Below are positions 1 to 5,039 of a stretch of DNA of 23,544 nucleotides, one piece after another. How positions within the stretch are numbered: the stretch's first letter is position 1; the number at the start of each line of letters is the position of its first letter. Location of the stretch: IMG/VR virus record IMGVR_UViG_3300025687_000338, positions 1 to 23,544 of that record; one strand, written 5' to 3'. Below the pieces are notes generated by a model. The model saw only the letters and a program-made list of their open reading frames with translations, did not search any database and was not told the DNA's origin. A program made the position numbers and the translations under genes. This DNA is from a virus.

Positions 1-141
1 ATCAGCCAGGTGGAGGCAACAAGGGTGCGCTTTCTGAAGGCTCGCTCTGAACTGCCCGACGCCAACGCAATCATCGATCCCGAATTCACGGGCGGCCTGA
101 CATCCGAGGAGTACTTGTCGAGGCTGCACGATGGCCAATAA
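1..141 (+). CDS. 3' end of an unidentified gene (partial)
   Basis: An open frame enters from the left edge and stops at TAA (139-141), giving the last 46 residues of a protein. The tail is acidic and ends SEEYLSRLHDGQ. I do not recognise the family. A short reading frame starts 11 bases before its stop, as in a coupled two-gene operon such as an antitoxin-toxin pair, but that is only inference. It points towards the leftward phage operon, so it may belong to flanking DNA rather than the phage. The opposite strand is also open here, but the plus-strand protein has the more natural composition. Confidence 0.45.
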   Translation: MSQVEATRVRFLKARSELPDANAIIDPEFTGGLTSEEYLSRLHDGQ

Positions 142-392
142 GTCGGAGCGTGTGTACTGGGCCGACATTCCCCAAGTGGCCTGCCTTCTGACGTGAAAAT
201 GGCCTGACTGCGCCAGCTGATCAAGCGTTTTCCGCCCCGAGCGGCGTCTGTGGTCGCGCGCACGTCCGAAGTTGGGCGAATTGGCCCGCAAACCCGCAGC
301 ATCCCGGCCCGGCGGCGACGTTTTTCAGCGCATCGGGCAGACTTGTCCTGCCGCTTTCGTTCAGTTTTGGCTTGGATCGCGGTCACGCGCAT
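3..392 (-). CDS. Possible last leftward early gene, 3' end undefined
   Basis: An ATG at 392-390 overlaps the stop of the preceding leftward frame by 8 bases. The frame then stays open to the window edge (130 codons). The first ~60 residues are very basic and rich in Lys and Arg. The distal part overlaps the rightward partial gene at 1-141 and reads like an antisense shadow. The simplest view is a small leftward phage gene whose natural end was lost at a junction around 180-250. No family is recognised. Confidence 0.22.
   Translation of the reverse strand, partial: MRVTAIQAKTERKRQDKSARCAEKRRRRAGMLRVCGPIRPTSDVRATTDAARGGKRLISWRSQAIFTSEGRPLGECRPSTHAPTYWPSCSLDKYSSDVRPPVNSGSMIALASGSSERAFRKRTLVASTWL
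131..196 (+). pseudogene. Possible truncated start of a second flanking gene
   Basis: The ATG at 131 overlaps the end of the preceding frame and reads 21 residues to TGA at 194-196. The piece RVYWADIP loosely resembles the N-terminus of PemK/MazF-family toxins, which often begin with a YW-D-P pattern and follow an overlapping antitoxin gene. Such toxins are normally over 100 residues, so if the resemblance is real this is a stump cut off near 190. The similarity is very short, and it could equally be a chance frame. Confidence 0.2.
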
Positions 393-523
393 AGCGGTGG
401 CGCTCGCAATCGGCGGATGGCGGCAAGAATGGCGCGCACCATCGGGCCGGTGACGGCCACCTCGCGGTCCAGCGCCAACGGGACGAGGCCCATATCCTTG
501 AGCTTTGCCCGGCCACGGGTCAT
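383..523 (-). CDS. Small hypothetical protein (46 aa)
   Basis: The ATG at 523-521 overlaps the stop of the HNH gene (ATGA), the same coupling used along the whole leftward operon, and the frame ends at TGA 385-383. The protein begins MTRGRAKLKDMGLVPL and contains a short amphipathic stretch (MVRAILAAIRRLR). I do not recognise it. Support comes from the overlap and position rather than from content. The last residues (APPLCA) look unnatural, so a frameshift near the 3' end is possible. Confidence 0.4.
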   Translation of the reverse strand: MTRGRAKLKDMGLVPLALDREVAVTGPMVRAILAAIRRLRAPPLCA

Positions 524-849
524 CGCTCCATTCTCCGCGTCCATGCGTTGTAGCCGGGCGGGGGCTTTCGGAAACCGCCCCGCTTGTCCTCAGCATTGAT
601 GTGGCGCTTCCTGATGCGCTTCGTCTTGGCGATCGCCGGCACGTCCTGAGTGTAGGTCTTGACGCCGTGGCACGACCGACAAAGCACCTGGCAGTTGTCG
701 GCTGTCGGCTCGCCGCCCACAGCGTCCGGCACACGATGATCGTAGTGGGGACCGTTGCCGGGCCTGATCTTCACGCCGCAGCTTTCGCAGCAGCCCTCGG
801 CGCGTTTGAAGGCGACCACCTTCACCTTGGCGGGAAACTCGCGCCTCAT
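520..849 (-). CDS. HNH endonuclease (109 aa)
   Basis: A small HNH nuclease. The cysteine pair CCESCG (residues 20-25) is followed by DHR (D37-H38), N52 and C57-x2-C60-H61-x2-K64. Together these form the His-Asn-His metal site and the zinc-binding Cys pairs of the HNH family. The tail is basic. I start at the ATG at 849, which overlaps the upstream stop (ATGA), rather than at an upstream in-frame ATG lying inside the neighbouring gene. Phage HNH proteins of this size may nick DNA during recombination or packaging. This copy lies in the early recombination operon, far from the terminase, so a role with RecT is more plausible, but that is inference. Confidence 0.82.
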   Translation of the reverse strand: MRREFPAKVKVVAFKRAEGCCESCGVKIRPGNGPHYDHRVPDAVGGEPTADNCQVLCRSCHGVKTYTQDVPAIAKTKRIRKRHINAEDKRGGFRKPPPGYNAWTRRMER

Positions 850-1304
850 GCCGCCCTCTCGGTCTGTCTCAGCAGCTCGTCCGGGTCGTGGCCGGTCTCG
901 GCGCGGATCACGTCGCAAACGGCGTCGGAGAGCCGGCAGAAGTCCGCGTGAGCCATCTTCGCAAAGCTGATCGACTTCGGTCGGAATACCACCAACGTGT
1001 CACCGTGGATCACCGGCATGGCGTAGGAGCCCGCGCCGCGGATGGCGGCCTCGGCCAGCATCATGGCTCGCTCCTTCGGCAAGCCGGTGAGCGGGATCTG
1101 CGCCCCGATCTCGCGCGCGCCGGCCTTCATCTGGAGGTAGGCTCTCAATTCCTCGCTGTTGGCGAACTGCCGCTCGTTGTCCTCGGGCCAGTGGAAGAAC
1201 GCGGCCTTGATGATCGCGAAGTAGCGCCGGATCTGCTCGACGCTCCTGGGCTTGCCGCCCGACGACGGGGCCAGCTCGCAGCCGCAGTGTGGGCAGTCCC
1301 TCAT
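846..1304 (-). CDS. DUF1367-like phage protein (152 aa)
   Basis: The N-terminus carries a possible zinc knuckle (CPHCGC, residues 4-9). Next comes RSVEQIRRYFAIIKAAFFHW, like the start of the DUF1367 core in which a basic segment precedes an F-x-L/I-x-x-A-F-x-x-W pattern. Near the C-terminus, RPKSISFAKM followed by a helix matches the most conserved part of that family. DUF1367 proteins sit in phage early or recombination operons and have no settled biochemical role. The start is the ATG at 1304, overlapping the upstream stop (TGA 1303-1301). A longer frame reaching 1595 is an antisense artefact over neighbouring genes. It is co-transcribed with recT upstream and the HNH gene downstream. Confidence 0.7.
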   Translation of the reverse strand: MRDCPHCGCELAPSSGGKPRSVEQIRRYFAIIKAAFFHWPEDNERQFANSEELRAYLQMKAGAREIGAQIPLTGLPKERAMMLAEAAIRGAGSYAMPVIHGDTLVVFRPKSISFAKMAHADFCRLSDAVCDVIRAETGHDPDELLRQTERAA

Positions 1305-1489
1305 GCGACATCCTCCACCTTTGGCTTTGGCCAGTAGGACATGGCCACTGTGCGCACGGCCTCTTTGTCGTGCCTGCCGATGAGGCCCTTGCGGAGAAGT
1401 TTCACGTAGGCGTCCTCCCAGCCGTAGCCAGCCCGCACATAGGTGCCGATCGCGGAGAACAGATGCGCCGGGATCTTGCGGTTGCTCAT
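1301..1489 (-). CDS. Small hypothetical protein (62 aa)
   Basis: The start ATG overlaps the upstream stop (1489-1486, ATGA), and the stop overlaps the next start. The protein begins MSNRKIPAHLFSAIGTYVRA and is mixed charge, without transmembrane segment, signal peptide or cysteine motif. The short helical middle (WEDAYVKLLRKGLIG) has no family I recognise. It is clearly a real member of the leftward operon because coupling is preserved on both sides. Function is unknown. Confidence 0.65.
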   Translation of the reverse strand: MSNRKIPAHLFSAIGTYVRAGYGWEDAYVKLLRKGLIGRHDKEAVRTVAMSYWPKPKVEDVA

Positions 1490-1797
1490 GGCGTGGGCTC
1501 CTCGCCGACATCCGCCACGAACTTTGCGGAAATCCCGATCTCGGCCAGCATGCCGCGGATCTGGTCCTCGGCAGCCTTGAGCCTTTCGTCAGCACGCCGC
1601 AGCAGGTCGTCCATGCGGGCCATCTCGGCCGCGTAGGCGCTCTCGAGGCGCTGGCGCTCGGTCAGGATCTCGTGCCGCTCCTCGATGGCGCGTTGGCGGA
1701 TGCCGGCGAGGCTCTCGAATGTCTGGCGCCGGATAGGGACCACGGTCTCGCCTGGGTCCGTCTGCGGCGTGGCGTTCCACCAGCGGCGTTCTTTCAT
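1486..1797 (-). CDS. Small coiled-coil protein (103 aa)
   Basis: After a Trp-rich start (MKERRWWNATP), residues ~25-90 are almost entirely charged helix with heptad-like spacing (EERHEILTERQRLE, then RADERLKAAEDQIRGMLAEIG). A dimeric coiled coil is therefore likely. There is no catalytic motif. Both ends overlap neighbouring genes by four bases. I cannot name a family. A scaffolding or partner-binding role for one of the adjacent early proteins is possible but only inferred. Confidence 0.65.
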   Translation of the reverse strand: MKERRWWNATPQTDPGETVVPIRRQTFESLAGIRQRAIEERHEILTERQRLESAYAAEMARMDDLLRRADERLKAAEDQIRGMLAEIGISAKFVADVGEEPTP

Positions 1798-2141
1798 GGC
1801 GTCTCTCCCCTTGCTTTGGAGAGGGCGGCACGGGCCGCTTTCTGCGCCGCCATGTAAACTTTCTCGAGTTCCACGGACGCAATGTCTTCATCGAATGCGT
1901 CGCTTGCTTTGAGAAGGTTCTCCAGCGCCGCGTAAAGCTCTGGCGCGGACGCGATCAAAGAAGTGTTTGCGCGGCAGTTATTTTTTGTCCGCCCATCAAC
2001 TTCGGCGATTAATGTTTTTCGTTTGGGTGAATCCCATATGAGTTCGCTATGAATATAACTCCCGTCGTGATCAGCGAGCTCGAACCCCCCATAATCACTT
2101 GTATAATACCACGGCCCCGGCGTGAATCTGGTCTCGCTCAT
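1794..2141 (-). CDS. Phage protein of the TPGPW / SLIASAPELY type (115 aa)
   Basis: The N-terminus reads MSETRFTPGPWYY and the middle NTSLIASAPELYAALENLL. This pairing of a TPGPW start with an N-x-x-LI-A-x-APELL-x-ALE block is common in small phage and prophage proteins and has no established function. The C-terminal half is helical and Ala/Lys rich. Both ends overlap neighbours (ATGA). The first half of the gene (about 1970-2115) is clearly richer in A and T than the genes around it, including an AT-only 8-base stretch near 1980, which suggests a separate origin or recent exchange. Confidence 0.68.
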   Translation of the reverse strand: MSETRFTPGPWYYTSDYGGFELADHDGSYIHSELIWDSPKRKTLIAEVDGRTKNNCRANTSLIASAPELYAALENLLKASDAFDEDIASVELEKVYMAAQKAARAALSKARGETP

Positions 2142-2308
2142 TTCTCATCCGCCTCCAGCTTGAGCCGCAGATCCTCGATGGCCTCCTCCTCCGTCGCGCC
2201 GTGTCCGACAGGACAGGGAGGGCCGTCGTAGGTATCGTCATCGACGGCGAGCCAATCGAAGCGGCGATCGGGGATAGGCTTTGGGTCGAATGTGGTGCGG
2301 ATGTTCAT
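2138..2308 (-). CDS. Small acidic phage protein (56 aa)
   Basis: The frame runs from ATG 2308-2306 to TGA 2140-2138 and overlaps both neighbours by four bases. The protein starts MNIRTTFDPKPIPDRRFDW and continues with a DDDTYDGPPCPVGHGATEEE segment and an acidic helix. This layout, a short D-P-x-P-I-P-x-R start, then a G-x-G-T-E-x-E-A-I helix, is one I associate with small uncharacterised phage proteins. No enzymatic motif is visible. Its length and context are typical of early-operon accessory proteins. Confidence 0.68.
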   Translation of the reverse strand: MNIRTTFDPKPIPDRRFDWLAVDDDTYDGPPCPVGHGATEEEAIEDLRLKLEADEK

Positions 2309-2538
2309 CGCTCGATCCCCATGGCTGAGCGGCAGGCGGCAATCGCCGTCCTGAGCCGCTTGCGGCCCTCATCCGTGAGCCCGTTGGCCTCGATGTAGCG
2401 GAGGCTTGTTAGACACGTCGCCATGGCGAGGCGATCGCTCACCGCGTCGGAGGCCATGGCGGCATCGAGGGCGATTTGCAGATCACGGCAGGCCTGCTCA
2501 TGAGCCTGCCATGCGGCGTCGAGAGGGATGGTGCCCAT
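2305..2538 (-). CDS. Small helical hypothetical protein (77 aa)
   Basis: The ATG at 2538-2536 overlaps the recT stop (TGATG). A GTG one codon earlier is an alternative start. The sequence begins MGTIPLDAAWQAHEQACRDL and is Ala-rich helix throughout, with a short linker at NGLTDEGRKRL. It has three cysteines without zinc-like spacing. No family is recognised. Position directly after recT, with translational coupling, suggests an accessory role in the recombination module, which is inference. Confidence 0.6.
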   Translation of the reverse strand: MGTIPLDAAWQAHEQACRDLQIALDAAMASDAVSDRLAMATCLTSLRYIEANGLTDEGRKRLRTAIAACRSAMGIER

Positions 2539-3458
2539 CACTCGGCCTCCACGGTGAGTTCCTGCAGCTCTTGCCGGCGATCGTTGATCTCCGTGGCGAG
2601 GATGCGCGCCCAGCCGTGCGGCAGCGTGTTGAGCAGGTCAGCGTTGCGCGTCTCGATAGCCTCCAGATCGGCCAGCGTGTCGGCACCGCTTACGGCGCCG
2701 CGTAGTTCGTTGAAGGCCACGTCGTCGCCGTCCCGCTTCGCCTGCGAGCTCGACTTGCGCATGGTGCTCGCCGGCGCCTCGTCCATGAGGTCGTTCGACG
2801 TGCGCTCCTGCACGTCCTGCATCTCTTCGGCGATGTAGATGCCGGCCAGCACGTCGGCGGCGCCGTCGCGAGCGGCGAGGCCGCGGGCGCGCATCTGTAG
2901 CATGCGGTCGGGGTATTGCTTCCATGGCCCCTGCTTGCCCCAGAGTCCTGCCGTCGTGGCGTCTGCCTGGGTGAAGGTGCGGATGATCTTCTCGCCGCCC
3001 GGCCGGATCACGGTGCACTCGGCAAACTTTCCGCCCGGTCCCGTGCCGATCTCCTCGATGATCTTAAACCCCTTGCTCCAAAGGATCGCCGGGATGGCGT
3101 CGCCCCAGAGCGTGGGCCTGCCGTTGACGACGGCGATCTTGTTGATGGCCATCATCGGCGGAATGCCGATCTCGAGCCCGTGGAGGATTGCCACCGTCAG
3201 CTTTTCGGCGCTCGCCATGTCGCGCGGGGCGAGGCCGCTCGCCGCCACGGCTTTGGCCAGCCGGAACACCTCTTCAATGCTGCCCGGTACGATGCCGGCT
3301 ATGACGCCGCCCGTCCTCAGCGCAACACCGCGTCCACCACCATTGCCGCCGCTGCTGAGAGCCCGACCGCCGTCACGCTCACCAGAAGGAGCGCCGTGCT
3401 CCAGATCAGAGCCGCTTCCCAGTTCCTGCGTCTGATGTCCATTGCCTGCCCCGGTCAT
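2538..3458 (-). CDS. recT: RecT-family single-strand annealing recombinase (306 aa)
   Basis: RecT-type annealases bind single-stranded DNA, pair complementary strands and usually act with a phage exonuclease. The conserved core begins around SIEEVFRLAKAVAASGLAP and continues with EKLTVAILHGLEIGIPPMMA, NGRPTLWGDAIPAI and YPDRMLQMRARGLAARDG, the signature blocks of the family. The C-terminus is charged and variable. I chose the ATG at 3458, preceded by a GGAG ribosome site. However, residues 1-50 are Gly/Ser-rich and unlike RecT, and overlap another small frame (3317-3442), so the real start may lie further in. I found no exonuclease partner of the RecE or lambda Exo kind in this window. Confidence 0.88.
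   Translation of the reverse strand: MTGAGNGHQTQELGSGSDLEHGAPSGERDGGRALSSGGNGGGRGVALRTGGVIAGIVPGSIEEVFRLAKAVAASGLAPRDMASAEKLTVAILHGLEIGIPPMMAINKIAVVNGRPTLWGDAIPAILWSKGFKIIEEIGTGPGGKFAECTVIRPGGEKIIRTFTQADATTAGLWGKQGPWKQYPDRMLQMRARGLAARDGAADVLAGIYIAEEMQDVQERTSNDLMDEAPASTMRKSSSQAKRDGDDVAFNELRGAVSGADTLADLEAIETRNADLLNTLPHGWARILATEINDRRQELQELTVEAE
3317..3442 (-). CDS. Tiny single-span membrane protein nested in recT (41 aa)
   Basis: A frame from ATG 3442-3440 to TGA 3319-3317 lies wholly inside the 5' part of recT in another frame. It encodes a basic start (MDIRRRNWEAAL), one strongly hydrophobic segment (about residues 12-36, including STALLLVSVTAVGLSAAAAM) and a short tail, which is a classic type II membrane peptide. 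A GGGGCAGG stretch six or so bases upstream could serve as ribosome site. It directly follows another tiny membrane protein. The overlapping recT residues look like filler, so this frame may be the truly selected one. Confidence 0.5.
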   Translation of the reverse strand: MDIRRRNWEAALIWSTALLLVSVTAVGLSAAAAMVVDAVLR

Positions 3459-3553
3459 CGTTTTATCTCCATCCACGCTATGGCCGCGCCTAGAGCGACC
3501 GAAACGACCACACAAACGAAAGCCCAGAAAAGCCACTCAACAGGACTGATCAT
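3455..3553 (-). CDS. Tiny single-span membrane protein (32 aa)
   Basis: ATG 3553 to TGA 3457-3455. The stop overlaps the recT start (ATGA), the same coupling seen along this operon. The product is MISPVEWLFWAFVCVVV followed by SVALGAAIAWMEIKR: one hydrophobic helix (residues ~5-27) with a basic end, consistent with an inner-membrane peptide with its C-terminus in the cytoplasm. The recT ribosome site (GGAG) lies inside its last codons. Function is unknown; tiny phage membrane peptides include superinfection and host-takeover factors. Confidence 0.55.
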   Translation of the reverse strand: MISPVEWLFWAFVCVVVSVALGAAIAWMEIKR

Positions 3554-3568
3554 TTTTTCACTCGAAAT

Positions 3569-3609
3569 GGCGGGGGCTGGTCCCCGCAACTATCCCGCCA
3601 GCCCCCGCC
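3569..3609 (-). other. Strong hairpin ahead of the small membrane protein/recT genes
   Basis: A perfect 12-base inverted repeat (3569-3580 and 3598-3609, GGCGGGGGCTGG and its complement) encloses a 17-base loop. It lies in the only sizeable gap of the leftward operon (3554-3664), about 16 bases before the ATG at 3553 on the minus strand. There is no T-run after it, so it is not an ordinary terminator. It could stabilise a processed mRNA end or damp downstream expression. A second smaller stem (CCGTTG/CAACGG) lies just upstream in the transcript. Confidence 0.6.
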
Positions 3610-3664
3610 GGTCGGCGCCGCCCGTTGCCCCCGCAACAACGGCCCTCAGGCGTCGCCAATCTGA

Positions 3665-3973
3665 TTATCGGTGCATCGGCAGCATGAGGCTGTCAGCCTG
3701 CCGCCAGAACGTCGTTGCCGGCTCGTGCTCGCCGGCGGCCCGCTCGATGGCGTCGGGCATCTGCTCATAGAGGTTGCGCGCGACCAGATCGAAGATGCCG
3801 CCCTTCGTGTAGGGCCGCGTCGCTGGCCCATAGGTGCGGTTGCGCTTGTCCCAGACGTAGAGGCCGACCTCCTCAATCACTCCGTCATGCGTGACCCATG
3901 CGACGCCGCGAGCGTGCATGTCGATGTCCTGACCGCCGTCTCGAAGCTCGAGATCGAATTCGAAGGTGGTCAT
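3665..3973 (-). CDS. Hypothetical protein (102 aa)
   Basis: The ATG at 3973-3971 overlaps the upstream stop (TGATG). GTG one codon earlier is an alternative. The protein starts MTTFEFDLELRDGGQDIDM and alternates short beta-like strands (ARGVAWVTHDGVIEEVGLYVW) with a C-terminal helix (IFDLVARNLYEQMPDAIERAAG). It is acidic overall, soluble, with no signal peptide or transmembrane segment. I do not recognise a family. It is the second gene of the leftward operon, so it should be expressed immediately after induction. Confidence 0.65.
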   Translation of the reverse strand: MTTFEFDLELRDGGQDIDMHARGVAWVTHDGVIEEVGLYVWDKRNRTYGPATRPYTKGGIFDLVARNLYEQMPDAIERAAGEHEPATTFWRQADSLMLPMHR

Positions 3974-4281
3974 CACACGTGCCCCCCGATGGTCTGCAGG
4001 ACCTCGATCATGTCGCTTGCGTGGAAAGCTCCGGCCTCGTCCGCTCGCGCCATCATCATGCCGACGAGCACGGTGGCGCTCGGGCGCTGCACCAGCTTCT
4101 GGGCGAGCATGTCGCGCTCGTCGCGGGTGCGCTCGTGGTCGGCCAGCTCCTTGAGCAAGAGGTCGGTGAGATCGGACAGCCGCCGTTCGAGGTAGACCAC
4201 CCGGTCCTCGGGCTTGGCGTCGCGGCAGTAGAAGAACGACCGGACTTCGGAGAGTGTCATGTCGGAAATATCGTCGAGCAT
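3973..4281 (-). CDS. Hypothetical helical protein (102 aa), first gene of the leftward operon
   Basis: First gene downstream of the leftward promoter, with a leader of about 90 bases. The protein begins MLDDISDMTLSEVRSFFYC and has a long charged helix (EDRVVYLERRLSDLTDLLLKEL and onward), probably a coiled coil, followed by an Ala/Met-rich segment. An internal ATG at codon 8 is an alternative start. No enzymatic motif and no recognised family. First genes of phage leftward operons often act as early regulators or host-interaction proteins, but nothing in the sequence shows that directly. Confidence 0.62.
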   Translation of the reverse strand: MLDDISDMTLSEVRSFFYCRDAKPEDRVVYLERRLSDLTDLLLKELADHERTRDERDMLAQKLVQRPSATVLVGMMMARADEAGAFHASDMIEVLQTIGGHV

Positions 4282-4306
4282 TGTCCCAGCCCCATGTGCC
4301 TAGAGG

Positions 4307-4376
4307 TCATCACCGGGACGCCGCGAGATGCTGTCTCACATCCAAGGGGGGAGGATGTTCGGCGCCCCGGTGATGA
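4307..4376 (-). repeat. Long inverted repeat in the leader of the leftward operon
   Basis: Positions 4307-4323 (TCATCACCGGGACGCCG) and 4360-4376 are inverted copies matching at 16 of 17 bases, separated by 36 bases. The element lies almost exactly between the expected start of the leftward transcript (~4374) and its first gene, so it would fold at the very 5' end of that RNA. It could be an mRNA-stabilising stem, an antitermination or attenuation element, or a pair of protein-binding sites. Part of it recurs near 13215. Confidence 0.65.
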
Positions 4377-4380
4377 GTTG

Positions 4381-4409
4381 ACACTAGTCGGACGCTAACG
4401 ACACGTCAA
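4381..4409 (-). promoter_or_regulatory. Leftward early promoter
   Basis: On the minus strand TTGACG (4409-4404) and TAGTGT (4386-4381) are separated by exactly 17 bases, a good sigma-70 arrangement. GTTGAC half-sites in opposite orientation (4377-4382 and 4405-4410) bracket the promoter and may be operator arms. The same TTGACGTG word forms the -35 region of the leftward promoter at 13713-13741. Confidence 0.6.
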
Positions 4410-4430
4410 CACAAATCGGATGCTTCCTAC

Positions 4431-4439
4431 TTATCCACA
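4431..4439 (+). promoter_or_regulatory. Perfect DnaA box
   Basis: TTATCCACA is identical to the strongest classical DnaA-binding site. It stands in the divergent control region between the leftward promoter and the first rightward gene, not at the putative origin in the O-like gene. Host DnaA could therefore act here as a transcription regulator, or mark an origin. A single nine-base match can occur by chance. Confidence 0.5.
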
Positions 4440-4458
4440 GTTGCACTCATGACACAGA

Positions 4459-4487
4459 TTGCGCCGTTGCATGAATCCGACTATCGT
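4459..4487 (+). promoter_or_regulatory. Possible rightward promoter for the small HTH gene
   Basis: TTGCGC (4459-4464) and TATCGT (4482-4487) have 17-base spacing and would start RNA at about 4494, at or next to the ATG at 4495. The transcript would then be leaderless, like lambda cI mRNA made from PRM. The spacer contains a GANTC site (GAATC, 4473-4477), the methylation target of alphaproteobacterial CcrM and the sequence around which GcrA acts. Both hexamers are imperfect. Confidence 0.35.
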
Positions 4488-4494
4488 TCGGGGC

Positions 4495-4728
4495 ATGACA
4501 AGCCTGCGCGAACAATTTCTAGCTGAGGTGGAGGCCTACTTGCAGGCCTCCGGCATGAACCCGTCGGACTTCGGCGGGGCTGTGCTCAAGGATAGGTCGT
4601 TCGTCACGAGGCTCCGCAAGGGCCGCGACGTGACGACTCACACGATAGACAAGGTGCGGCGTTGGATCGAGCGCCACCCTCCCAAGGCTCGCCCGTCCCG
4701 TGCGCGCGAGGTAAGGCCCGCCGCGTAA
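4495..4728 (+). CDS. Small helix-turn-helix regulator (77 aa)
   Basis: The protein has an N-terminal helix (FLAEVEAYLQAS), then SGMNPSDFGGAVLKDRSFVT and RLRKGRDVTTHTIDKVRRW. Residues ~21-44 fit a helix-turn-helix in which FGGAVLKD is the first helix and SFVTRLRKGR the recognition helix. The tail is basic. It is probably a DNA-binding switch protein acting on the divergent promoters beside it. ATG 4495 is preferred because it begins the conserved-looking part and lies beside a possible leaderless promoter. In-frame starts at 4471 (ATG) and 4459 (TTG) are alternatives. No peptidase domain is present, so this is more Cro-like than LexA/cI-like in size. Confidence 0.7.
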   Translation: MTSLREQFLAEVEAYLQASGMNPSDFGGAVLKDRSFVTRLRKGRDVTTHTIDKVRRWIERHPPKARPSRAREVRPAA

Positions 4729-4738
4729 GTCGGCGGGC
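4716..4738 (+). terminator. Hairpin at the end of the HTH gene
   Basis: GCCCGCCG (4716-4723) and CGGCGGGC (4731-4738) pair perfectly over 8 bases with a 7-base loop that contains the TAA stop codon. No T-run follows, so it may only attenuate transcription or need antitermination to be passed. Confidence 0.5.
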
Positions 4739-5039
4739 CTAGTCCCCTCCGTACAGCGTCAGTCTCAGTTGCATCGCGTCTGCTGGCCCTACCGCCAGCG
4801 GGATCGGCCATGTGCGCGCTCTAGGTCTCTCCGTGTAGAGGCGCCGCGCATGGGCGTGACCGGTCCCGCTCGCCGTGAGGCATAGCCTCCTGCTGCGCTC
4901 CTGTGCAGGCGTCCGGCGGCGTCTGACTGACTAGAGAGGCCCGATGCCCAGCAGCAGGAGGTCCCCATTGGGGGCACATCATGTGGGGTCAAATCGGGCC
5001 GTCCGCCGGAGAAATTCGAGTTGGGACAGTGGGGGTTAC
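4739..5039 (+). other. Long gene-free leader ahead of gcrA
   Basis: About 300 bases without a convincing gene. A perfect 10-base inverted repeat (CCTCCTGCTG at 4886-4895, complement at 4952-4961) could close a large stem, and CCCC-ATT-GGGG (4963-4973) is a small stem close to the gcrA start. I see no tRNA and no clear promoter hexamers. A frame running from 4944 into gcrA exists, but its N-terminal residues look non-coding. A long structured 5' leader controlling gcrA is plausible. Confidence 0.4.

Noticed and set aside
846-1595. 249-codon version of the DUF1367-like gene
   Set aside because: The extra N-terminal part overlaps two other coupled genes and has shadow-like Arg/Pro/Gly composition; the start at 1304 shows the operon's usual overlap.
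4975-5005. tRNA-like T-arm sequence (GGGTCAAATCGGG)
   Set aside because: It lacks the TTC loop start, and no acceptor or anticodon stem fits around it.
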